A DNA stretch of 5,216 nt, taken from Candidatus Ventricola intestinavium (GTDB taxonomy: Bacteria > Bacillota > Clostridia > Christensenellales > Aristaeellaceae). The notes under the pieces are model-generated. The model was not told the DNA's origin and ran no database searches. It saw only the letters and a list, made by a program, of their open reading frames with translations. A program made the translations under genes and the position numbers. Location of the stretch: contig DVMG01000243.1 in the NCBI GenBank assembly GCA_018715105.1, forward strand, positions 1 through 5,216, in the 5' to 3' direction. Of the stretch, positions 1 through 5,216 are shown piece after piece (positions within the stretch are counted from its first letter, which is position 1; every line of letters starts with the position of its first letter).

Positions 1-68
1 CTGAAAGGGCTTTCCCTTCCTGCCCGCTGTCCGAGGGCCGTTCCTGCCGGAGGATAGCTTTCGCCTTC

Positions 69-97
69 TTGCCATTTCGGCTCAAAAGCCATATAAT
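69..97 (+). promoter_or_regulatory. SigA-type promoter for the nuclease-helicase gene
   Basis: A -35 element TTGCCA (69-74, five of six consensus bases) and a perfect -10 element TATAAT (92-97) are separated by exactly 17 bp. This is the best promoter match I found in the window and it points at the gene starting at 276. Transcription would be expected to begin near 104, giving an untranslated leader of about 170 nt. I see no LexA-like box (GAAC-N4-GTTC type) overlapping it, so SOS control is not evident from the sequence. No start site has been mapped; the call rests on motif match and position alone. Confidence 0.75.
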
Positions 98-134
98 GGA
101 AGCATCTGCCACGCGCCGCATCCTCATAAAACCG

Positions 135-175
135 GCGTGATTCAAACAGCGTGGTTAAGCAGCGTGATTGAAGCA
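135..175 (+). repeat. Three tandem imperfect 13-14 nt repeats in the leader
   Basis: Three back-to-back units are visible: GCGTGATTCAAACA (135-148), GCGTGGTTAAGCA (149-161) and GCGTGATTGAAGCA (162-175). The consensus is about GCGTGATTnAAGCA, with no gap between units. They start roughly 30 nt downstream of the predicted transcription start and end 100 nt before the start codon. They could be a regulatory protein-binding array or a simple slippage product. The function is unknown. Confidence 0.6.
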
Positions 176-198
176 GCAGGAGGATGCGGCAGGGCGGG

Positions 199-235
199 CC
201 TCTTTCCCTATCATCCGAAAATCATTCGAAAGAGG
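199..235 (+). other. Possible leader hairpin upstream of the nuclease-helicase gene
   Basis: CCTCTTTC (199-206) is perfectly complementary to GAAAGAGG (228-235), giving an 8-bp stem around a 21-nt loop. It ends 40 nt before the start codon and 27 nt before the ribosome-binding site. No T-run follows, so it is not an intrinsic terminator. I recognise no known riboswitch or RNA family. With a loop this long the fold would be only moderately stable, and chance is possible. Confidence 0.35.
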
Positions 236-262
236 ATGGATCCGAAAGAACGCATCAGAAAC

Positions 263-268
263 AGAGGA
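263..268 (+). promoter_or_regulatory. Ribosome-binding site that sets the start at 276
   Basis: AGAGGA lies 7 nt before the ATG at 276, a standard spacing. The same frame is open upstream to a TTG at 168, but that codon has no comparable site. The 36 extra residues it would add do not resemble the family, whose proteins begin directly at the metal-binding strand. The ATG at 276 is therefore chosen. Confidence 0.8.
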
Positions 269-275
269 ACATGCC

Positions 276-3200
276 ATGTACATCGCAGACCTGCATATCC
301 ATTCCCGTTTTTCCCGCGCCACCGGCCGTGATGGAGATCTTCCTCACCTGGACTGGTGGGCCCGGCGCAAGGGCATCGCCCTTGTGGGCACAGGGGATTT
401 CACGCACCCGGCCTGGCGCACAGAGTTGCGCGAGCAGCTTGTGCCCGCTGAAGATGGGCTGTATGCCCTGCGCGAAGACATGCGCCTGCCGCAGCCCGCG
501 CCGGGCCCTTCCCCCCGGTTCGTCATCACCGGTGAGATCAGCTGCATTTACAAGCGCGGCGGCAGGACCCGCAAGGTGCATCATCTCCTCCTTCTGCCCT
601 CGCTGGAGGCGGCGGATGAGCTTTCCGCGCGGCTGGAGGCCATTGGCAACATCCGTTCGGATGGGCGTCCCATCCTGGGGCTGGACAGCCGGGATCTGCT
701 GGAGCTGACGCTTGAGACCTGCCCGGAAGCGGAATTCATCCCCGCTCATATCTGGACGCCTCACTTTGCCATGTTCGGCGCCTTCTCCGGCTTTGATTCC
801 CTGGAGGAATGCTTTGGGGATCTGGCATCGCACATCCATGCCGTGGAAACGGGCCTTTCTTCGGATCCGCCGATGAATTGGCGCGTTTCCGCGCTCCATT
901 CCCTGACCCTGGTTTCCAATTCGGATGCGCATTCCCCTTCCAAACTGGGCCGCGAGGCCAACCTGCTGAAAACCGGCCTGTCCTATCCTGAGCTGGTTCG
1001 CGCCATCCGCACAGGAGAGGGCTTCGCCGGCACGATTGAGTTTTTCCCGGAAGAGGGCAAATATCACCTGGACGGCCACCGCGCATGCGGGGTCTGCCTC
1101 ACGCCGGAAGAGACGGCCAGGCGGGATGGCCTCTGCCCCGTGTGCGGAAAGAAGCTGACCATCGGGGTGGAGCATCGGGTGCAGGCGCTGGCGGATCGCC
1201 CGGCCGGTTTCCGGCCGGAAAACGCCCGTCCCTTTGAGAGCCTCGCGCCTCTTTGCGAAGTCATCGCCGCCTCTGCGGGCCTTTCCGCTTCCGGCAAAAA
1301 AGCATCCGCGCTGTATGAACGGATGCTTGAATCCCTGGGCACCGAGTTTTCCATCCTGCGGGAGATCCCCGTGGAAGAAATAAAGCGGATCTCGGGCCCC
1401 TGTGTCGCGGAAGGAATCCGCCGTCTCCGGCAGGGCGACGTACAGCGCCGGGCCGGATTTGACGGGGAATATGGAACCATCTCCCTGCTGACCCCTGCGG
1501 AGAGGGAATCCCTCAGCGGGCAGACATCCCTGTTCGGGTTCCTTCATTCCGGGGAAACCTCCGGCATCGCGCCGCATAAGCCGGCTTCCAAACCTTTGAA
1601 CAGGGGATCAATCCGGCGTTCCACACCATCCAGGGACTCCATGAATCCTCCGGCGCAGGCGGCCGAGCCGCTCAATGAGCAGCAGCGCTGCGCCGTAGAA
1701 GCCGCGGATCCCATGATCGCCGTCATAGCCGGCCCCGGCACGGGCAAAACAAAGACGCTCGTGGCCCGCATTGCCCATCTTGTGGAATCGTGCGGCGTTA
1801 AACCGGGCGAGATCACGGCCGTGACTTTCACCAATCAGGCCGCCGCTGAAATGCGCAGCCGGCTTGAAGCCCGCCTGGGCGGCAAGCGCGCGGTATCGGC
1901 GATGACCATCGGCACATTTCATGCCATCTGCCTGAATCTTCTGGGGAATGTCCGCCTGATCAGCCCGGGCGACGCCCTCACCGCGGCCGATGACGTGCTG
2001 CGGTCTGCCGGGAAAAAAACGGGCAGCGCCAAAGCGCTGCTCCAAGCCGTTTCAAGGGTAAAAAACGGCCTTTCTCTGGAGGAGGCGGGCCTTGACGCAG
2101 CGCTCTATGAGGCCTATCGAGATCGCCTGCGCGCACAAAACGTCCTGGATTTTGACGATTTGCTCTCGGCCGCGCTTGAACTGGACACCGCCGGGCAAAA
2201 GCGTTTTACGCATCTTCTGGTGGATGAGTTTCAGGATATCAACGATACGCAGTACCGCCTGATCCGCGCCTGGAGCCAGGGCGGAAAGAGCCTGTTTGTC
2301 ATCGGTGACCCGGATCAGTCCATCTATGGTTTTCGGGGCGCATCGGGGGCGTGCTTTGCCCGCCTGCTTGAGGAATGCCCGCAGGTTCGTGAAATCCGCC
2401 TGACAGAGAACTACCGCTCCACACCGGAAATTTTAAGCGCCGCTCTTCCCGTCATCGGGCACAATGGAGGCGCCCCCCGCATTCTTCATCCTCACAGCCC
2501 CTCCGGGCCTGCGGTGCGGCTTGTGCAGGCTGCGGATGACTTTGCCGAAGCGGTGTTTGTCGCCAAGGAAATCGGGCGGATGACCGGCGGCATGGACATG
2601 CTGGACGCCCAATCGCTTCACCACGAACGGCAAACCCGCGCTTTTTCGGAAATCGCAGTGCTCTGCCGCACACACCGCCAGCTTGAACGGGTGGAAAAGT
2701 GCCTGCGTCACGATGACATTCCCTGTGTAATCAGCGGACGGGAGGATTTCTGGGAGGAAAGCGACGTGCGGGGCGTGCTGGCGTTCCTGCACACCCTGCA
2801 GGTTCCTTCAGACGGCGCTGCGCTGGAAACCGCGCTGCAGCTGGTCTTTTCCTGCCCCGGCGATCGGATTGCAAAAGCCCGCTCTCTCCTGAGCGGCCAG
2901 ACAGCAGCCCTTGACATAGAGCCGCTTCGCAGCGCCCTGACGGAAAACGACCGGCTGGCTCTCTTTATGGAGCGCGCACAGGAATGGCTCCCCCTCCTGC
3001 GCACGGAAAAACCGCGGAATCTGATCGCCCGGTGGGAAACCCAGTATGGCTCTTCCCCTTCTTTGGAACGGCTGCGCAATGCAGCGGTCTTTCACCGGGA
3101 TTTCCATTCCCTGTGGGAGGCGTTTGCCCTGGGGCAGGAGACGGATCTGCGCCGTGCATCCGGGAAGGGCTGGGAATCCGGTGCTGTGCGCCTGATGACG

Positions 3201-3467
3201 CTGCATGGCGCCAAAGGGCTCGAATTCCCTGCCGTGTTCCTCTGCGGGCTCACAGCCGGTGTTCTCCCCCTCGAATCCCACGGCCGGCAAACGGATCTTC
3301 CGGAAGAGCGCCGTCTCTTCTATGTGGGGATGACGCGCGCACGTGAAGAGCTGATCCTCACCGCAGGGGATTCTCCCTCTTCCTTCCAGGCGGAGCTTCC
3401 GGCCGGTGTTGTGCCTGAGCGGGTCAGAAGCCGGCCCCGTCCGGTCAAACAGCTGAGCCTGTTCTGA
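276..3467 (+). CDS. Endonuclease Q-like PHP nuclease fused to UvrD/PcrA-type helicase
   Basis: This 1063-residue protein joins two enzymes usually made separately. Residues 1 to about 423 match the endonuclease Q / TIGR00375 family. The PHP metal motifs are DLHIH (H7, H9), GTGDF-x-H (D41, H44), GEIS (E87), VHH (102-103), AHIWTPH (H158, H163) and SDAH (D217, H219). A four-cysteine zinc finger follows (C271, C274, C287, C290). Characterised members cut 5' of uracil, hypoxanthine, xanthine or abasic sites. Residues 424-465 form a Pro/Ser/basic linker. Residues 466-1030 are a complete SF1A helicase: Q motif LNEQQ (466-470), Walker A GPGTGKT (486-492), TFTN (517-520), GTFHA (546-550), DEFQD (650-654), GDPDQSIYGFRGA (677-689), ENYRS (711-715), TLHGAKGLEFP (975-985) and YVGMTRARE (1016-1024). 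Every core motif is present, so both halves should be active. The tail ends in QLSLF, a clamp-binding consensus, and there is no UvrD-type Tudor tail. The predicted role is cytoplasmic repair of deaminated DNA by linked nicking and unwinding. Domain identity is certain; the joint function is inferred. Confidence 0.95.
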   Translation: MYIADLHIHSRFSRATGRDGDLPHLDWWARRKGIALVGTGDFTHPAWRTELREQLVPAEDGLYALREDMRLPQPAPGPSPRFVITGEISCIYKRGGRTRKVHHLLLLPSLEAADELSARLEAIGNIRSDGRPILGLDSRDLLELTLETCPEAEFIPAHIWTPHFAMFGAFSGFDSLEECFGDLASHIHAVETGLSSDPPMNWRVSALHSLTLVSNSDAHSPSKLGREANLLKTGLSYPELVRAIRTGEGFAGTIEFFPEEGKYHLDGHRACGVCLTPEETARRDGLCPVCGKKLTIGVEHRVQALADRPAGFRPENARPFESLAPLCEVIAASAGLSASGKKASALYERMLESLGTEFSILREIPVEEIKRISGPCVAEGIRRLRQGDVQRRAGFDGEYGTISLLTPAERESLSGQTSLFGFLHSGETSGIAPHKPASKPLNRGSIRRSTPSRDSMNPPAQAAEPLNEQQRCAVEAADPMIAVIAGPGTGKTKTLVARIAHLVESCGVKPGEITAVTFTNQAAAEMRSRLEARLGGKRAVSAMTIGTFHAICLNLLGNVRLISPGDALTAADDVLRSAGKKTGSAKALLQAVSRVKNGLSLEEAGLDAALYEAYRDRLRAQNVLDFDDLLSAALELDTAGQKRFTHLLVDEFQDINDTQYRLIRAWSQGGKSLFVIGDPDQSIYGFRGASGACFARLLEECPQVREIRLTENYRSTPEILSAALPVIGHNGGAPRILHPHSPSGPAVRLVQAADDFAEAVFVAKEIGRMTGGMDMLDAQSLHHERQTRAFSEIAVLCRTHRQLERVEKCLRHDDIPCVISGREDFWEESDVRGVLAFLHTLQVPSDGAALETALQLVFSCPGDRIAKARSLLSGQTAALDIEPLRSALTENDRLALFMERAQEWLPLLRTEKPRNLIARWETQYGSSPSLERLRNAAVFHRDFHSLWEAFALGQETDLRRASGKGWESGAVRLMTLHGAKGLEFPAVFLCGLTAGVLPLESHGRQTDLPEERRLFYVGMTRAREELILTAGDSPSSFQAELPAGVVPERVRSRPRPVKQLSLF
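1521..1544 (+). other. Internal clamp-like peptide QTSLFGFL at the domain seam
   Basis: Residues 416-423 of the fusion protein read QTSLFGFL. The first five match four positions of the bacterial beta-clamp pentapeptide consensus QL[S/D]LF. The peptide sits where the nuclease part ends and the disordered-looking linker begins. That is where a standalone endonuclease Q would carry a C-terminal clamp/PCNA-interacting tail. I infer it is a retained clamp motif from the ancestral separate nuclease, but chance similarity in a five-residue motif is possible. Confidence 0.45.
3450..3464 (+). other. C-terminal QLSLF sliding-clamp-binding peptide
   Basis: The last five residues of the fusion protein (1059-1063) are QLSLF, an exact match to the bacterial beta-clamp binding consensus QL[S/D]LF. 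The peptide follows a short Arg/Pro-rich tail after helicase motif VI, and this terminal exposed placement is typical of working clamp peptides. It suggests recruitment to DnaN on DNA. Confidence 0.8.
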
Positions 3468-3480
3468 CCGGATGCCTCTT

Positions 3481-3526
3481 CGCGGGAAATCCGCGCAGCC
3501 GTTATCTCCCCGGCCGAAGCAGGCCG
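3481..3526. other. Two small GC hairpins in the tail-to-tail gap
   Basis: The 59-nt gap between the convergent stop codons contains CGCGG-gaaat-CCGCG (3481-3495) and CGGCC-gaagca-GGCCG (3511-3526), each a 5-bp perfect stem. In addition, CTGAC (3464-3468) and GTCAG (3526-3530), which include the two stop codons, are complementary and could close a larger structure. Neither strand has a T-run after a stem, so this is not a classic intrinsic terminator. It may aid bidirectional transcription ending or 3' end protection. Confidence 0.35.
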
Positions 3527-4531
3527 TCAGTCCAGCTCCAGAATCTGCCGCCATACCGTGTCATCCACGGGAATTCCCTTTTCGAGGTTTTCCCTGCGAA
3601 TCTCCATCATGCGTTCTCCGGGATAGACAATGCGGGTTCCCGCCTGCGCGGGGGTGGAACCCAAAAGATCGTCAATCGCATTCTGCGCGGTTTGCTCTGC
3701 CTGTTCGGCCGGTGCGATCCGATTGAAATCAATCGCCATGAATACCTGCGAAACCCCATGTTCATCCCCCGGAAGGCGGCCAACCTGCGAGACCGTGTTG
3801 CCAAGGGACATGCATCCCGCGAAGAGATCCAGCGCCAGAGACAGGGCAGCGCCTTTCCAGTAGCCGGTGGGAAGGATTCTCTGAGAGGCGAGCACCTCGC
3901 CGGGATCCCGCGTCAGGCGGCCCCGGCTGTCAAAGCCTGCGTCAATGGGCATCTCTTTTCCCGCCAGGCGGGCCACCTCCAGCGCGCCGTAGGAAAACTG
4001 GCTCATCGCCATGTCCACAACGACAGGCCCCGCTTTTCTTGGAAACGCAAACACCAGAGGATTGTTGCCCATCCGTGAATCCGACGCTCCCCAGGCGGGC
4101 ATATTGGGAATGGTATTGGTAAAGCAGATGCCGGCCATTCCCGCTTCGCACGCCTGATAGCCGTATGTCGCCGCACGCATCCAGTGATTCGTGTTTCGGA
4201 GGGCGATCAGCCCCAGGCCATGCATGCGCGCCAATTCGATCGCGCGCGCCATGCAAAACCAGGCGTTGGTGACGCCCATGCCCATGCCGCCGTCATAGTT
4301 TTCAATCGCTCCAAATCCGGCCATTTTTACGGGCGACACACCCGGAATCACGATTCCCTCGTCCATGTTTCGAACCAGGCGGGCAAATCGGTTGATTCCA
4401 TGTGTATAGCCGCCCTCCAGCGAATTGCGGGCCATTTCCAGGGCCACCTTCTGTGCCTGATCCTGTCCGCAGCCATGTTTTACCAGCGTGCGGGCAAGTG
4501 TCTTTTGAGCCTCGTCAAAGGATATTCGCAC
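3527..4531 (-). CDS. dlgD: 2,3-diketo-L-gulonate reductase (Ldh family oxidoreductase)
   Basis: The product has 334 residues and belongs to the malate/L-lactate dehydrogenase-like (Ldh_2) family, whose fold is unrelated to Rossmann dehydrogenases. From memory it resembles E. coli YiaK/DlgD (332 residues) along its whole length. Shared stretches are THGINRF (43-49), GAIE (74-77), ALRN-NHWMR (110-119, Thr for Ala at 114), WGA (147-149), VDMAMS-FSYG (172-182), RILP-GYWKG (218-227) and VDDTVW (322-327). H44 is at the position of the catalytic histidine of YiaK. The family reaction is NADH-dependent reduction of 2,3-diketo-L-gulonate to 3-dehydro-L-gulonate in L-ascorbate-type sugar acid use; related members act on other 2-oxo acids, so the substrate is less certain than the family. 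The start is GTG (4531-4529), supported by AAAGGAGG at 4538-4545 (minus strand) with 6-nt spacing. The gene lies 45 nt after the gtrA-like gene on the same strand. No transporter, kinase or other ascorbate-pathway gene is in view. Confidence 0.92.
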   Translation of the reverse strand: MRISFDEAQKTLARTLVKHGCGQDQAQKVALEMARNSLEGGYTHGINRFARLVRNMDEGIVIPGVSPVKMAGFGAIENYDGGMGMGVTNAWFCMARAIELARMHGLGLIALRNTNHWMRAATYGYQACEAGMAGICFTNTIPNMPAWGASDSRMGNNPLVFAFPRKAGPVVVDMAMSQFSYGALEVARLAGKEMPIDAGFDSRGRLTRDPGEVLASQRILPTGYWKGAALSLALDLFAGCMSLGNTVSQVGRLPGDEHGVSQVFMAIDFNRIAPAEQAEQTAQNAIDDLLGSTPAQAGTRIVYPGERMMEIRRENLEKGIPVDDTVWRQILELD

Positions 4532-4547
4532 GGTCTGCCTCCTTTCT

Positions 4548-4575
4548 GCCCCCGTTGATCAGGGGGCTTTTTATT
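4548..4575 (+). terminator. Plus-oriented intrinsic terminator-like hairpin
   Basis: GCCCCC (4548-4553) and GGGGGC (4562-4567) form a 6-bp all-GC stem around an 8-nt loop. The stem is followed at once by TTTTTATT (4568-4575), the form of a Rho-independent terminator on the plus strand. Both flanking genes are on the minus strand, so it would stop plus-strand read-through from the repair gene or antisense transcripts. Read in the minus direction the stem is preceded by an A-tract and has no U-run after it. It should therefore not strongly block transcription from the gtrA-like gene into dlgD. Confidence 0.5.
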
Positions 4576-4576
4576 G

Positions 4577-5044
4577 TTACGCCGTTCTCTTTTTTCCTGC
4601 GTCCGGCCGCATGATGATATATTTATTCACCGGATAAGAGATGCACAGGCTCATTCCCATCATCAGCGCTTTGGCCGTGACCGCGGCGCCCTTCCCCAGC
4701 GGATCAAAGAGTGCGCTTTCAAGCAGCGGCCCGGCCACCGTCTGCAAGGCAATCATGAGTGCGCTGTATCCCACATACACAGGCACGGCATAACGCAGGC
4801 TGTTGCGGCTGTGAAATGTCTTTTTCCGGTTCAGGATGAAGGACAGGGCATTGGCCACGACGGAGGACGCCAGAAAAGCAAGGGTCGATGGAAGCTCGCC
4901 TGCCTGCATGCTCCCGCGCATCAGCAGCAGCCCCCGTTTAAGAAGAAGAAAGCTGAGCATCTCCACCGCCATGGCCAGGCATGTGACCTGTGCAAACCGC
5001 AAAAATTCCCGCAGGCCGCCGCGCCCGGGTTTCCTGTTTTCCAT
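4577..5044 (-). CDS. GtrA-family integral membrane protein
   Basis: This 155-residue protein has four hydrophobic segments at about residues 15-42, 52-71, 84-108 and 117-137. It has the two marks of the GtrA family: a basic-aromatic loop after the second helix (NRKKTF, 72-77) and a C-terminal YPVNKYIIMR (137-146). Family members are small inner-membrane proteins linked to polyprenyl-phosphate sugar transfer or flipping, or to teichoic acid and cell-wall glycan decoration. Many have no assigned substrate, and none can be given here. An in-frame ATG at 5065 would add seven residues. It lacks a ribosome-binding site, however, and the strong site AAAGGGGAG falls inside those codons 6 nt before the ATG at 5044, so 5044 is the better start. 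The gene ends 45 nt before dlgD on the same strand, and the two may share a transcript. No glycosyltransferase partner is visible in the window. Confidence 0.87.
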   Translation of the reverse strand: MENRKPGRGGLREFLRFAQVTCLAMAVEMLSFLLLKRGLLLMRGSMQAGELPSTLAFLASSVVANALSFILNRKKTFHSRNSLRYAVPVYVGYSALMIALQTVAGPLLESALFDPLGKGAAVTAKALMMGMSLCISYPVNKYIIMRPDAGKKRTA

Positions 5045-5050
5045 CCAAAT

Positions 5051-5060
5051 CTCCCCTTTC
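5051..5060 (-). promoter_or_regulatory. Ribosome-binding site that sets the gtrA-like start
   Basis: On the minus strand this reads GAAAGGGGAG and lies 6 nt before the ATG at 5044. Because it sits inside the seven-codon extension to 5065, it favours the shorter protein. Confidence 0.75.
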
Positions 5061-5082
5061 TTCATGATGTGTACATCAAGAA
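5061..5082. promoter_or_regulatory. 22-bp operator-like dyad upstream of the gtrA-like gene
   Basis: The half-sites are TTC-n-TGATGT (5061-5070) and ACATCA-n-GAA (5073-5082), separated by two bases, so 18 of 22 positions obey two-fold symmetry. It abuts the ribosome-binding site. A weak minus-strand promoter overlaps or flanks it: TTGTGG (5103-5108), an 18-bp spacer, then TATTCT (5079-5084). The two-base centre makes a tight RNA loop awkward, so a DNA site for a dimeric regulator fits better than a hairpin. The regulator is unknown. Confidence 0.5.
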
Positions 5083-5216
5083 TAAAGGGGAATCACTCCG
5101 CACCACAACCCTCAGATGATCCGTCTGTTTCTTTTCGGCCTGCATCGGGCAACGCGGCATCCCATCCGCAGGGGCAGATTATTTGCCAGGCGCGGAAGGC
5201 TCCACAAAATTCCTTC
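5083..5216. other. Unassigned end of the window
   Basis: No recognisable gene or RNA. On the minus strand two frames are open from the window edge. One runs to a TGA at 5095-5093 (40 residues, five of them Cys) and the other to a TGA at 5114-5112 (34 residues, basic tail). Either could be the 3' end of a gene upstream of the gtrA-like gene. Neither matches a family I know, and with the frames overlapping I cannot choose between them. The weak promoter described with the dyad also lies here. Confidence 0.3.

Noticed and set aside
1..75. A divergent minus-strand frame from ATG at 75-73, open to the window edge, giving a very basic 25-residue N-terminus.
   Set aside because: There is no ribosome-binding site upstream, the start lies on the -35 element of the plus-strand promoter, and the piece is too short to judge.
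238..243. The GGATCC palindrome in the leader.
   Set aside because: A six-base palindrome is expected by chance and has no supporting context.
168..275. Extension of the fusion protein to a TTG at 168.
   Set aside because: There is no ribosome-binding site, the added residues look non-family-like, and the ATG at 276 has a well-spaced AGAGGA.
5..331. A plus-strand frame open for 108 codons across the promoter and the start of the repair gene.
   Set aside because: Its only usable start (GTG 137) has no ribosome-binding site, it runs over the strong start at 276, and the product has no recognisable features.
255..1577. A 440-residue open frame on the minus strand opposite the nuclease half.
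   Set aside because: It is fully antisense to a gene with certain domain assignment, its protein resembles no family I know, and long antisense frames are common opposite GC-rich genes.
1632..1643. An internal ATG (1641) after AGGGA that could start a helicase-only product of 608 residues.
   Set aside because: Only 4 nt of spacing and a weak match; nothing else supports an internal start, though it falls neatly in the linker.
2808..3554. A 248-residue minus-strand frame opposite the helicase C-terminus.
   Set aside because: It overlaps the helicase motifs V and VI on one strand and the 3' end of dlgD on its own strand; no family features seen.

Overview
The window reads as chromosomal DNA of a GC-rich Bacillota (Clostridia-like) bacterium. 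The evidence is a near-consensus SigA-type promoter, strong AGAGGA / AAAGGAGG / GGGGAG ribosome-binding sites, tight gene packing, and an endonuclease Q-type protein, a family known from archaea and some Bacillota. The taxon is an inference; nothing here fixes a genus. I see no tRNA, rRNA, CRISPR array or insertion sequence.

Layout. Bases 1-275 hold a promoter (69-97) and a leader of about 170 nt carrying three tandem 13-14 nt repeats and a possible hairpin. Bases 276-3467 (+) encode one 1063-residue protein that joins an endonuclease Q-like PHP/zinc-finger nuclease to a complete UvrD/PcrA-type SF1 helicase. It ends in a sliding-clamp-type peptide, QLSLF, and has a second similar peptide, QTSLF, at the seam between the halves. 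A 59-nt tail-to-tail gap with two small GC hairpins separates it from two minus-strand genes. These are a 2,3-diketo-L-gulonate reductase (dlgD/yiaK-like, 3527-4531) and a GtrA-family four-helix membrane protein (4577-5044). A plus-oriented terminator-like hairpin lies between those two genes. A 22-bp dyad sits directly upstream of the gtrA-like ribosome-binding site. The last 130 or so bases are unassigned.

How the genes work together. The fusion protein is self-contained as a predicted repair machine: the nuclease half would nick DNA 5' of deaminated bases, the helicase half would unwind from the nick, and the clamp peptides would tether it to the beta clamp. The two minus-strand genes may be co-transcribed (GtrA-like first, reductase second), but they have no evident functional link to each other or to the repair gene. 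The fusion protein is the best candidate here for an under-described system.
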